This document shows positions 18,171-29,522 of a DNA stretch of 64,000 bases, in pieces. Origin of the DNA: Arthrobacter sp. PM3 (GTDB taxonomy: Bacteria > Actinomycetota > Actinomycetes > Actinomycetales > Micrococcaceae); the NCBI RefSeq assembly GCF_003352915.1, contig NZ_CP022314.1:3824215-3888214 (forward strand), given 5' to 3'. The number at the start of each line of letters is the position of its first letter. Within the stretch, counting starts at the first letter, position 1. The notes beneath the pieces are model-generated. The model made no database searches. It worked only from the letters and a program-made list of their open reading frames with translations, and had not been told where the DNA came from. The translations under genes and the position numbers were made by a program.

Positions 18171-18611
18171 TCAGGAAGTCCAGACATACAGCCCGGACTT
18201 GGTGGCGGGGTCGATTCCGGCGGCCAGTTCCGCGATCCGGCGGACGTAGCCGCGGGCCTCGTCGGCACCGAAGGGCATGTCCTCTTCAGCGGCCCAGTTG
18301 GCGGAAACTTCATCCAGCACGTCGCCTTCACCCTCGGTTTCGTAGCTGAGCAGTTCGGCAAGGGTGCGGACCATTGCGGCGGGGACGCCGAGCAGCGAAT
18401 CGCTGGCCACGTCCACCATCGCGAGCTCATAGTCGGCGCCCGGGGCGTGCACGGCCACTCCGGCGAGGTCGCCGAGCCGCTCCACCTCGAAGTCGCTGAT
18501 GTCCTCGATCCTGACGGCGTCCGGTGCGGCCGCGGCTCCGCCTTCGAGTGCCTCGGCGCGCTTGAGGGCGTCCTTGTGGGTGGTGGACACAAAGATTTCG
18601 GTGAATCCCAT
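18171..18611 (-). CDS. Hypothetical acidic protein
   Basis: I do not recognise the family. A plausible 146-residue soluble protein starting MGFTEIFVSTTHKDALKRAE, acidic overall, with Ala-rich helices and no signal peptide or membrane span. It ends in SGLYVWTS. Codon pattern (GC-rich third positions, no stops) is normal for the window. It lies just upstream of the rpsP operon on the same strand, and its 5' side faces the GGACATG repeat array (from 18701). If the array is regulatory, this gene is one candidate target. Real-gene confidence rests on the coherent reading frame and translation. Confidence 0.7.
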   Translation of the reverse strand: MGFTEIFVSTTHKDALKRAEALEGGAAAAPDAVRIEDISDFEVERLGDLAGVAVHAPGADYELAMVDVASDSLLGVPAAMVRTLAELLSYETEGEGDVLDEVSANWAAEEDMPFGADEARGYVRRIAELAAGIDPATKSGLYVWTS

Positions 18612-18700
18612 AGAGCTGGTCCTTCAGGGTCCTGCGGCGCGGGGCCGCTGTTGTTCGTCCGTCGCTTCAGCCTAACCGCTCCGACCCGCTCCACCCCCGC

Positions 18701-18972
18701 GGACATGCCCTCCGCTGGCCGCACCCACTGGACATGCGCCCCTCCCTCGAGCGCATCCACTGGACATGCGCCCCCTTGGCTGCGGCCACCGGACATGCGC
18801 CCCTCCCTCGAGCGCATCCACTGGACATGCGCCCCCTTGGCTGCGGCCACCGGACATGCGCCCCTCCCTCGAGCGCATCCACTGGACATGCGCCCCTGGG
18901 CTGCGGCCACCGGACATGCGCCCCTCCCTCGGGCGCGGCCACTGGACATGCGCCCCCTTGGCTGCGGCCACC
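18701..18972. repeat. Tandem 61-bp composite repeat with GGACATG motifs
   Basis: GGACATG begins at 18701, 18730, 18762, 18791, 18823, 18852, 18884, 18912 and 18944. Spacing alternates between 29 and 32 bp, with one 28. Each 61-bp unit joins a 32-bp element (GGACATGCGCCCCTCCCTCG, then AGCGCATCCACT) and a 29-bp element (GGACATGCGCCCCCTTGGCT, then GCGGCCACC). Since 61 is not a multiple of 3, successive copies fall in different frames, and both strands stay open in several frames. This argues against coding. All copies point the same way. It is unlike CRISPR because both halves are conserved. Confidence 0.9.
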
Positions 18973-19440
18973 GGGCATAATTCCGCCATGTCCGGTCCCC
19001 GGCATAAAAAATGGGCATGCTCAAAGCCTTCGCCGGCCACCGGGGAGCATGCCCATTCCAGGGCCTCACATCACCCGGACTCAAGTGGACATGCCGCACC
19101 CGACTGCCACCATCGAGCATGCTCTCCCCGGGCCGTGGGGCCGCCGTCCGTGTTCCGCCAAGCCAGCCGATTCCTCCGGGATATGCCCCCCGGCCGCGAC
19201 CACTGAACATGTCCTCCCCCACGAAGGGACTTTCCAAGGACGCGCCCAGCTATGGCACCCCGACCACTGGACATGCCCTGTTGCTCCACCCGATTTCCCC
19301 GGGACATGCCCTCCGCTGGCCGCGCAGGCTGGACATAACGCCCGTATGTCCGCTGCGAGGCCCCAGGACTGAGCATGTCCTCCGGGCCGGGACGCAGGAC
19401 TGAGCATGTCCGCTGCGAGGGCCCGGGACTGAGCATGTCC
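18973..19440. repeat. Degenerate continuation of the GGACATG array
   Basis: Further RRRCAT(G/A) motifs occur at 18973, 19013, 19045, 19087, 19115, 19179, 19205, 19269, 19302, 19331, 19371, 19402 and 19431, mostly 26-33 bp or multiples apart. A 22-bp segment starting GGACATGCCCTCCGCTGGCC occurs exactly at both 18701-18722 and 19302-19323. The last three copies read GAGCATGTCC after a GGACT or GGGACT flank. Some motifs form inverted pairs, such as GGACATA/TATGTCC (19331-19337 and 19345-19351). No gene is supported in this interval. Confidence 0.8.
19006..19057 (-). terminator. Intrinsic terminator within the array
   Basis: A 13-bp perfect inverted repeat, AATGGGCATGCTC (19010-19022) with GAGCATGCCCATT (19045-19057), has a 22-base loop. 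On the minus strand it runs into six T (19006-19011). It could end minus-strand transcripts from the VOC gene. Its arms are built from two inverted array motifs. Confidence 0.6.
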
Positions 19441-19479
19441 CGTTACCCGGGAGGGGCTGGAATGGGGGCCGCTCCCGGG

Positions 19480-20349
19480 CTACCGGACGGCGACGCGGAT
19501 CCGGTTGCGCCAGGGGTCATCGAAGCGCAGTTCGGCGCCGGTGTGGTGCGAGTCGATGCCGGCGACCTTGAGGCGGTCAGCGAGCGCACCGACGTCGTCG
19601 CCGGACGGGACTTCGATGAGCACCTCACCCAGGCCCAGGGTGTCCTGCCGCGGTCCGGCGCCGCGGCTGTTCCATACGTTCATGGCCATGTGGTGGTGGT
19701 AGCCGCCGGCGGAGACGAAAAGCGCCTGGCCGTGCCAGCCCGCGGTCTTCTCGAAGCCGAGCGTCCCGACATAGAAGTCGTGCGCAGACTGGACGTCGCC
19801 GACCTGCAGGTGGACATGCCCGACGCCGGCGCCGGCCTGATGCTGTCCGGACAGGGATTCCTCGGTCAGGTGCTGCTCCAGGTAGCGCTGCGGCGGGAGG
19901 GCAAGGCTGTCCATGACAACACTCTTGCCCTCCCAGGACCATGCCTCGCGGGGCCGGTCCCAGTACAGTTCGACGCCGTTGCCCTCGGGGTCGGTGAAGT
20001 AGAAGGCCTCACTGACCAGGTGGTCCGCGCTGCCGGTGAAGGACAGGGGTTCGTACCGGGCTGCGCTGGCTACGGTGGCGGCCAGGGCGGGCTGGTCCTC
20101 GAACAGGAGGGCAGTGTGGAAGAGTCCGGCCTCGCCGCGGGAGGGGATATTGAGCCCGGGCGCCGGGGCCAGGTGCACCAGCGGCTTCTGCCGGCGGCCC
20201 AGGTAGAGCCCGCCGTCCTGCTCGGCCACGATGTCCAGGCCGAGGGCGCGCTGGTAATAATCGGTCATGACCTTCATGTCGCCGACCTTGAGCATCACGG
20301 TGCCCATGGTGAGTGCGGCAGGAAGGAGATCCTGGGCTTCTGCAGTCAT
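19480..20349 (-). CDS. Two-domain VOC (glyoxalase/dioxygenase) family protein
   Basis: A 289-residue protein with two vicinal-oxygen-chelate modules, resembling CatE-type extradiol dioxygenases. Module 1 (about residues 14-125) has MGTVMLKVGDMKVMTDYYQR and the C-terminal acidic ligand region NGVELYWD. Module 2 (about 155-285) has GAGVGHVHLQVGD, the YHHHMAMNVW strand and GLGEVLIEVPS. The His and Glu residues fit a metal centre. Start ATG 20349 is preceded by AGGAGAG; the upstream start at 20397 lacks that support. Substrate is unknown. It is transcribed toward the repeat array, which contains its probable terminator. Confidence 0.85.
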   Translation of the reverse strand: MTAEAQDLLPAALTMGTVMLKVGDMKVMTDYYQRALGLDIVAEQDGGLYLGRRQKPLVHLAPAPGLNIPSRGEAGLFHTALLFEDQPALAATVASAARYEPLSFTGSADHLVSEAFYFTDPEGNGVELYWDRPREAWSWEGKSVVMDSLALPPQRYLEQHLTEESLSGQHQAGAGVGHVHLQVGDVQSAHDFYVGTLGFEKTAGWHGQALFVSAGGYHHHMAMNVWNSRGAGPRQDTLGLGEVLIEVPSGDDVGALADRLKVAGIDSHHTGAELRFDDPWRNRIRVAVR

Positions 20350-20414
20350 CGAAACTCTCCTGGGTTCTGCAGCCACCGGACTTCGGCGGTCTTGCATAGA
20401 GTTAAATTACTTGA

Positions 20415-23549
<3,135 letters not shown>

Positions 23550-23560
23550 TTCTGCAGTCC

Positions 23561-23589
23561 GGGCGCCCTCCCTGCGGGGGGGGGCGCCC
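23561..23589. terminator. Hairpin between convergent thiC and alpha/beta hydrolase
   Basis: GGGCGCCC (23561-23568) pairs with GGGCGCCC (23582-23589) across a loop containing a nine-G run. It lies between the convergent stops and is a plausible but T-poor terminator. Confidence 0.55.
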
Positions 23590-23622
23590 GCGGTCCCCCG
23601 GCGCGCAGTCCCGGGGTGAAGC

Positions 23623-24357
23623 CTAGGACGCGCGGGCGTGCTGGTGCCGGCTGACCTCGGCAATGAACGAGCGGATGGCCCGGTCCCCTTCGGCCGAGTC
23701 CTGGGGCCGGTGCCCTCCGGCGGCGGTGCGGTGCAGCGCGCCGGTTTCGCGCAGGTACCCGGCGATCTCCTCGTACAGCGGTTCCCAGCCGCCGGTCAGG
23801 ACCAGGGTCGGCACCCCCGGGACGATCTGCAGTGGCGCCTCCCACGGCGGCGCCTGCAGGCGCAGCCGGCGCGCGGCCCGGCGGGCTTCGGGGGTGGTGG
23901 CCCCCGGGGCCTCGGCGGAGAACGCCCGGCGGATGAACTCGCGCTGGAAGTCGTCGTCGCTGAGGTTGTTCCGGACGTCGAAGAGGGGCTGCATGAGGGC
24001 CCGGTGCGCGGCGGTGGCCGGGAGCTCCGCGGTCAGGGACAGGCAGGCCGGTTCCACCAGGGTCAGGGACCGGACGAGGTCGGGGCGTTCGACGGCGGCC
24101 ATCATGGCGGCGATGGCACCTTGTGAATGCGCTACGACATGGCCGCCGGACTCGCCGCGGCCGTCGTCGGCCAGGGATGCCAGGACGATTGCGGCGTCGG
24201 CGGTGAAGTCGGATTCGAGCGGTTCCGCGGCGGCGTCGAAGCCGTGCCGGCGCAGGAACAGGGCGTCGTAGTCCAGTGCCATCCCGTGCTGCTTTGGCCA
24301 CGCGGCGGCGCCGAAGCTGCCGTCCCCGTGGACGAAGACTACGCGCTGCTTGAACAT
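23623..24357 (-). CDS. Alpha/beta hydrolase
   Basis: A 244-residue alpha/beta-hydrolase. The first strand and oxyanion region are VVFVHGDGSFGAAAWPKQ, the nucleophile elbow is VVAHSQGAIAA (Ser), and the C-terminal catalytic His is expected in the AAGGHRPQDSA segment. The middle cap region is Ala/Arg-rich. No signal peptide; substrate not deducible. It lies downstream of ffh on the same strand but behind a strong hairpin, so it probably has its own promoter. Confidence 0.85.
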   Translation of the reverse strand: MFKQRVVFVHGDGSFGAAAWPKQHGMALDYDALFLRRHGFDAAAEPLESDFTADAAIVLASLADDGRGESGGHVVAHSQGAIAAMMAAVERPDLVRSLTLVEPACLSLTAELPATAAHRALMQPLFDVRNNLSDDDFQREFIRRAFSAEAPGATTPEARRAARRLRLQAPPWEAPLQIVPGVPTLVLTGGWEPLYEEIAGYLRETGALHRTAAGGHRPQDSAEGDRAIRSFIAEVSRHQHARAS

Positions 24358-24377
24358 GGTCTAACCCTATGGCACTT

Positions 24378-24423
24378 CAGGGCTGATGCCGCCGGCGACA
24401 CAGCGGCGGCGGCATCAGCCCTG
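24378..24423 (-). terminator. Terminator after ffh
   Basis: A 16-bp perfect stem, CAGGGCTGATGCCGCC (24378-24393) with GGCGGCATCAGCCCTG (24408-24423), and a 14-base loop. It sits just past the ffh stop (24429) on the minus strand. Confidence 0.75.
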
Positions 24424-24428
24424 TGCGG

Positions 24429-26015
24429 CTACTTGCTGCCGCCGAGGAACTTGTCAAAGCCCTTGGGCAGGTTCAGCTGGGACGGGTCGAAGTCGCCGCC
24501 CTGCTGGCCGAACGACGCTCCGGTGGGCAGGGCCTTGGCGCCGGCGGCGCGCCGGGCCTCGGCGTCGCGCAGTTCCTGCGCCGCCTTCGCCGGGTTGCCG
24601 GAGCGGGCCTTCTTCTTCGGCGCGTTCTTGGCTCCCTTCCGGGCACCGCCGGCACCCATGCCGGGCATTCCGGGCATCCCCGGCATGCCGCCGCCGGCGG
24701 CCATTTTCTTCATCATCTTCTGGGCCTGGGCGAAGCGCTCCAGCAGGCCGTTGACCTCGGAGACGTGGACACCGGAGCCGCGGGCGATGCGGGCCCGGCG
24801 GGAGCCGTTGATGATCTTGGGAGCCACGCGTTCGTGCGGGGTCATCGACCGGACAATGGCCTCGACGCGGTCGATCTCGCGCTCGTCGAACTGCTCGAGC
24901 TGCTGCCGGATGTTCTGCGCGCCGGGCATCATCATGAGCATCTTCTTCATGGAGCCCATGTTGCGGATCTGCTGCATCTGGGCCAGGAAGTCGTCCAGGG
25001 TGAAGTCTTCCTGGTCGGCGAACTTCTTCGCCATCCGGGCGGCTTCGTCCTTGTCCCAGGATTTCTCGGCCTGCTCGATCAGGGTGAGGACGTCGCCCAT
25101 GTCCAGGATGCGGGAGGCCATGCGGTCCGGGTGGAAGAGCTCGAAGTCGTCCAGGTTCTCGCCGGTGGACGCAAACATGACGGGCTTGCCCGTGACGGAC
25201 GCGACGGAAAGCGCGGCGCCGCCGCGGGCGTCGCCGTCGAGCTTGGAGAGCACGATGCCGGTGAAGTTGACGCCCTCATCGAAGGCCATGGCCGTGTTGA
25301 CGGCATCCTGTCCGATCATGGAGTCGATCACGAACAGCACTTCGTTCGGGACGATCGCCCGGCGGATCTGGCGTGCCTGTTCCATCATGTCGGCGTCGAC
25401 GCCGAGCCGGCCGGCGGTGTCCACGATCACGACGTCGTGCAGGGTGCGCTTGGCTTCCTCGACGCCGGCGCGGGCGACGGCGACCGGGTCACCGGCGGGG
25501 TGGTCGAGTTCGGTGGACGTGGCGCCCGGGTGGGGGGCGAAGACGGGCACGCCGGCGCGTTGGCCGACCACCTGCAGCTGGGTGACGGCGTTGGGGCGCT
25601 GGAGGTCGCAGGCGACCAGCATGGGGCTGTGGCCCTGGGCCTTGAGCCACTTGGACAGCTTGCCGGCCAGGGTGGTCTTGCCGGCACCCTGGAGGCCCGC
25701 GAGCATGATGATAGTGGGGCCGGTCTTGGCCAGGCGGATCCGGCGGGTTTCGCCGCCGAGGATCTCCACGAGCTCCTCGTTGACGATTTTCACGATCTGC
25801 TGGCTCGGATTCAGCGCCCCTGAGACCTCCGCCCCGAGGGCACGCTCGCGCACGCGGCCGGTGAATTCCCGGACCACGGGAACGGCGACGTCGGCGTCCA
25901 GGAGGGCGCGACGGATTTCGCGGACCGTGGCGTCAACGTCCGCCTCGGACAGGCGGCCTTTGCCACGGAGGTTCTTGAAGGTTGCTGTCAACCGGTCAGA
26001 GAGTGAATTGAACAC
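24429..26015 (-). CDS. ffh: Signal recognition particle protein Ffh
   Basis: SRP54 GTPase that binds signal sequences co-translationally and docks with FtsY. The 528-residue protein has the N domain (residues 1-90), a G domain with GLQGAGKTT at 107-115, DTAGRLGVD and SKLDGDARGG motifs, and an M domain ending in a methionine/glycine-rich stretch (GGGMPGMPGMPGMGAGG). A Lys/Ala-rich tail ends in FDKFLGGSK. FtsY, its receptor, is encoded at 32700-33914. Confidence 0.96.
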   Translation of the reverse strand: MFNSLSDRLTATFKNLRGKGRLSEADVDATVREIRRALLDADVAVPVVREFTGRVRERALGAEVSGALNPSQQIVKIVNEELVEILGGETRRIRLAKTGPTIIMLAGLQGAGKTTLAGKLSKWLKAQGHSPMLVACDLQRPNAVTQLQVVGQRAGVPVFAPHPGATSTELDHPAGDPVAVARAGVEEAKRTLHDVVIVDTAGRLGVDADMMEQARQIRRAIVPNEVLFVIDSMIGQDAVNTAMAFDEGVNFTGIVLSKLDGDARGGAALSVASVTGKPVMFASTGENLDDFELFHPDRMASRILDMGDVLTLIEQAEKSWDKDEAARMAKKFADQEDFTLDDFLAQMQQIRNMGSMKKMLMMMPGAQNIRQQLEQFDEREIDRVEAIVRSMTPHERVAPKIINGSRRARIARGSGVHVSEVNGLLERFAQAQKMMKKMAAGGGMPGMPGMPGMGAGGARKGAKNAPKKKARSGNPAKAAQELRDAEARRAAGAKALPTGASFGQQGGDFDPSQLNLPKGFDKFLGGSK

Positions 26016-26167
26016 GCGCCGTGCACTTCTTTCAGTGGATCTACAGGTGGCGTCCGGTCCGGCACGCCAGCGTCTCGACTGGCATTCGCCGGAACGAACC
26101 GCCTCGACAACGGGACTCGACTATCTAGGGTACCAAGATGCGAGTTCAAGATGGCATGCTGGCTTAG

Positions 26168-27556
26168 GTGACCAGCCAAACAACTGTAAAAACCCTGCTC
26201 ATCCTTGGTGCCTCCGGCGATCTTACCGGCAGGCTCCTGCTGCCCGGGCTGGCCCGCCTGGTGGGCCGGGGCCGCGCCGACGGGCTCGTCCTGGCCGGCG
26301 CGGGATCGGATCCCTGGACGGCCGGTCAGTGGGAGGACCGGCTTGAGGAGTCCTTCGCCGATGAGAACTCGCAGGCCGATGCCTACGGCAAGCGTGAGCT
26401 GAAGCGGATCCGCCAGGAAAGCGCCTATCATCAGCTCGACGTCACGGCCAAGGGCGAGCTCGCCGCGCTGCTGGCGGAGCTGGAAGGGCCGGTGGCGGTT
26501 TACTTCGCCCTCCCGCCGCGCATCAGCCAGCTCGCGTGCGAGGCCCTGGCCCCCGAGGACGTGCCCGCCGGCACCCGGCTGGTGATGGAGAAACCGTTCG
26601 GCTCGGACGAGGCGTCCGCCCGGCACCTGAACAAGACACTGGCGGCCCTGGTTCCGGAGGACCACATCCACCGGGTGGACCACTTCCTGGGCAAGGCAAC
26701 CGTCTTGAACATCCTGGGCCTGCGCTTCGCCAACGCCTTCCTGGAACCGGTGTGGAACCGGCAGTACATCGAGAAAATCGAGATCGTCTTCGACGAGGAC
26801 CTCGCCCTCGAGGGCCGCGCCCGCTACTACGACGGCGCCGGCGCCCTCCGGGACATGATCCAAAGCCACCTCCTGGAAATCATGGCCCTCATGGCGATCG
26901 AACCGCCGGCCTCCGTGGACGAACGCGATCTGCGTGACGCCGTGGCCACGGTGCTGCGCGCCAGCAGCATCAGCGCCCCGTACCGGCAGAGCACCCGGCG
27001 GGCCCGGTACACGGCGGGGTCCATCGACGGGCGCAGGATTCCGGACTACGCCAAGGAAACCGGCGTGGACGCGTCCCGCAACACGGAGACCCTGGCCGAG
27101 GTGCAGGTGGGGATCGACAACTGGCGCTGGCAGGGCGTGCCGTTCATCCTGCGCTCCGGCAAGGCGCTGGGCCGCAAGCGCAAGGAAGCCGTGGTGACCT
27201 TCCGGCCGGTGCCGCACCTGCCCAAGGGATTCACCGGCGTGGATGCGCCCAACCGGCTGCGGATCGGGTTCGGTCCGGACACCTTGCAGTTCGACGTCGA
27301 TGTGAACGGCCCGGGCGATGTCCTCAGCCTGGACCGGGCCGTGTTGGAGGCCGAGCTGAGCGCCTCGGACCTCCTGCCCTACGGCGAGGTGCTGGAGGGC
27401 GTCCTGACCGGCGATCCCCTGCTCTCCGTGCGGGCCGACACCGCGGAGGACTGCTGGCGCATCCTGGCACCGGTCCTGAAGTCCTGGGCCGCGGGGCATG
27501 TCCCCCTGGAGGAGTATCCCGCCGGAAGCACCGGGCCGGAGGGCTGGCCGGCGTAG
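26168..27556 (+). CDS. zwf: Glucose-6-phosphate dehydrogenase family protein
   Basis: Oxidises glucose 6-phosphate to 6-phosphogluconolactone, producing NADPH. The 462-residue protein has the nucleotide-binding GASGDLTGRLLLPGL near the N-terminus, EKPFGSDEAS, and the active-site RVDHFLGK at 169-176, where most Zwf have DHYLGK. The start is GTG 26168 and lacks a clear ribosome site. Neither opcA nor tal accompanies it, unlike the classical actinobacterial zwf locus, so it may be a second, divergent G6PDH or act on another hexose phosphate. Divergent from ffh. Confidence 0.88.
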   Translation: MTSQTTVKTLLILGASGDLTGRLLLPGLARLVGRGRADGLVLAGAGSDPWTAGQWEDRLEESFADENSQADAYGKRELKRIRQESAYHQLDVTAKGELAALLAELEGPVAVYFALPPRISQLACEALAPEDVPAGTRLVMEKPFGSDEASARHLNKTLAALVPEDHIHRVDHFLGKATVLNILGLRFANAFLEPVWNRQYIEKIEIVFDEDLALEGRARYYDGAGALRDMIQSHLLEIMALMAIEPPASVDERDLRDAVATVLRASSISAPYRQSTRRARYTAGSIDGRRIPDYAKETGVDASRNTETLAEVQVGIDNWRWQGVPFILRSGKALGRKRKEAVVTFRPVPHLPKGFTGVDAPNRLRIGFGPDTLQFDVDVNGPGDVLSLDRAVLEAELSASDLLPYGEVLEGVLTGDPLLSVRADTAEDCWRILAPVLKSWAAGHVPLEEYPAGSTGPEGWPA

Positions 27557-27599
27557 CCAGCAGCCGCCGTCGGGCACAAGACCGCACCGGGCACAAAGA

Positions 27600-27635
27600 A
27601 GCGGGCCGGATGCCTTTTCAGGCATCCGGCCCGCT
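27600..27635. terminator. Bidirectional terminator between zwf and glnK
   Basis: A 15-bp perfect stem, AGCGGGCCGGATGCC (27600-27614) with GGCATCCGGCCCGCT (27621-27635), with loop TTTTCA. It lies between convergent genes. Confidence 0.8.
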
Positions 27636-27680
27636 GTGTCAGTGCCGCCGTCGCTGTGGCCGCGGTCCGCGGTGCGGGGG

Positions 27681-28019
27681 CTAGATGGCCGCCGCGCCGC
27701 GCTCCCCGGTGCGGACCCTGACGGCCTCGAACACATCCATCGTCCAGACCTTTCCGTCGCCGGCCCGGCCGGTGTTTGAACTGGCGATGATGACATCGAG
27801 GATGTCGTCGGCCTGTTCGTCGGTGGCCAGTACTTCGACCCGGATCTTGGGCAGGAGGTCCACGTTGTATTCAGCACCGCGGTACACCTCGGTGTAGCCG
27901 CGCTGCCGGCCGTAGCCGCTGGCCGCACTGACCGTGAGGCCCTGCACGCCGTAGGCTTCCAGGCCTTCGCGGATTGCCTCAAGCTTTTCCGGACGGACGA
28001 TTGCCGTGATCAGTTTCAT
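27681..28019 (-). CDS. glnK: PII nitrogen regulatory protein
   Basis: A 112-residue PII signal protein that senses ATP/ADP and 2-oxoglutarate and blocks AmtB when nitrogen is plentiful. The T-loop carries Y51 (VYRGAEYNVDLLPK), the residue adenylylated by GlnD in actinobacteria. The C-terminal loop DGKVWTMDVFEAVRVRTGE is typical. It overlaps amtB by 4 bp (ATGA, 28016-28019). No glnD follows, unlike the amtB-glnK-glnD order of many relatives: a terminator comes next. Confidence 0.95.
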   Translation of the reverse strand: MKLITAIVRPEKLEAIREGLEAYGVQGLTVSAASGYGRQRGYTEVYRGAEYNVDLLPKIRVEVLATDEQADDILDVIIASSNTGRAGDGKVWTMDVFEAVRVRTGERGAAAI

Positions 28020-29380
28020 GCCCCCACACTTTCCTTACCCGTTGCGTTCTTCTTGCCGTTGGACGTGGCGTCCACCGGAGCTGCCAGGACCGCGTCCTCG
28101 CCCGTCTTGCCCGTGATGATCTCGTGCAGCGGCTGGAAGCTGCCGCCGTGGCCGCCGACGCCGAACTCGTACGCGGTCTCGGCGTGCAGGCTGAGGTCAA
28201 CACCCACGACTTCCTGCTCCTGGGAGACCCGGAAGCCCATGAGCTTGTGGATCGGGAAGGCGATGACGAACGTCATGATCGCGGTGAAGACGATGGACAT
28301 CAGGGCCGCGAGGCTCTGGGCGACGAGCTGGGTGGTGCCGCCGCCGTAGAAGAGGCCGGCAGCGCCCTGGGTCGGGGTGGCCAGGAAACCGATGGCCACG
28401 GTGCCGACAACACCGGCGACCAGGTGCACGCCGACGACGTCGAGCGAATCGTCGTAGCCGAACTTGAACTTCAGGCCGACGGCGAGCGCCGAGGCCACAC
28501 CGGCGGCAACGCCGAGGGCGATCGCACCGAGCGGGGAGACGTTGGCGCAGGCCGGCGTGATGGCCACGAGGCCGGCGACGACCCCCGAGGCGGCACCGAG
28601 GGAGGTCGGGTGACCGTCGCGGAAGCGTTCGACGGCGAGCCAGCCGAGCATGGCGGCGGCCGGGGCGGCCAGGGTGTTGATCCAGATCAGGCCGGCCTGT
28701 TCAACAGTGGCAGCGGCACCGGCGTTGAAACCGAACCAGCCGAACCACAGGATCGCGGCGCCGAGCATCACGAACGGGATGTTGTGCGGGCGGTGGTTCG
28801 GGTCTTTGCCGAAGCCCTTGCGGTTGCCGATGATCAGGACCAGGATCAGGCCCGCGACGCCGGCGTTGATGTGGACCACGGTGCCGCCGGCGAAGTCGAT
28901 GACCGGCGCGAACGTCTGGCCGAACCAGCCGTCAGCAGAGAAGAGGCCGCCGCCCCAGACCATGAACGCCATCGGAGCGTAGACGAGCGTGGCCCAGATC
29001 GGGGTGAAGACCACCCAGGCGGAGAACTTGGCACGGTCCGCGACCGCACCGGAGATCAGGGCCACCGTGATAATGGCGAACGTGGCCGCGTAGCCGACCT
29101 TGAGCAGGTCGGCCGGGTCGGTGAAGCCGTGGAGGCCGAAGTGGCTGAACGGGTTGGCGAAGATCTGGAAGAAGTTGTCCTCGTTGCTCGTCGCCATCGA
29201 AGCGCCCCACAGAACCCACATGATGCCAACGGTTCCGATTGCGACGAAGCTCATCATCATCATGTTCAAAGCCGACTTGGCACGCGTCATGCCGCCGTAG
29301 AAGAATGCCAGGCCCGGGGTCATGAACAGCACGAGTGCCGCGGCGACCAGGAGCCAAACGAGACCTGCGGTGAGTTCCAT
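28016..29380 (-). CDS. amtB: Ammonium transporter AmtB
   Basis: A 454-residue integral membrane ammonium channel with about eleven predicted helices. Signature blocks include TPGLAFFYGGMTRAKSALNM, FAGGTVVHINAGVAGL and HLVAGVVGTVAIGF. The cytoplasmic C-terminal tail is long and ends in a polar stretch after residue 430. It is co-transcribed with glnK. A candidate GlnR operator lies 143-180 bp upstream. Confidence 0.95.
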   Translation of the reverse strand: MELTAGLVWLLVAAALVLFMTPGLAFFYGGMTRAKSALNMMMMSFVAIGTVGIMWVLWGASMATSNEDNFFQIFANPFSHFGLHGFTDPADLLKVGYAATFAIITVALISGAVADRAKFSAWVVFTPIWATLVYAPMAFMVWGGGLFSADGWFGQTFAPVIDFAGGTVVHINAGVAGLILVLIIGNRKGFGKDPNHRPHNIPFVMLGAAILWFGWFGFNAGAAATVEQAGLIWINTLAAPAAAMLGWLAVERFRDGHPTSLGAASGVVAGLVAITPACANVSPLGAIALGVAAGVASALAVGLKFKFGYDDSLDVVGVHLVAGVVGTVAIGFLATPTQGAAGLFYGGGTTQLVAQSLAALMSIVFTAIMTFVIAFPIHKLMGFRVSQEQEVVGVDLSLHAETAYEFGVGGHGGSFQPLHEIITGKTGEDAVLAAPVDATSNGKKNATGKESVGA

Positions 29381-29522
29381 GGTCTGCGTCCTCTCTTGCT
29401 ATCAGGTGCGGAGTAGTCCGCCGGTCCCAACGCATTATTTGCGTTCTACAACGAGTGTCGCGGCGCTGTGTTTCGCTGGCGGAGGATTTACATTGCCGCC
29501 TTGTTACAAGAACCTCCCGGAC

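Noticed and set aside
18086..19237. Long open frames on both strands across the repeat array (Cys/Ala/Gly-rich or Pro/Arg-rich translations).
   Set aside because: The 61-bp unit shifts frame each copy and several frames are open at once; translations are low complexity with no ribosome site or family. Treated as non-coding repeat.
18701..19440. CRISPR array.
   Set aside because: Both alternating segments are conserved rather than one repeat with unique spacers, and no cas genes are present.
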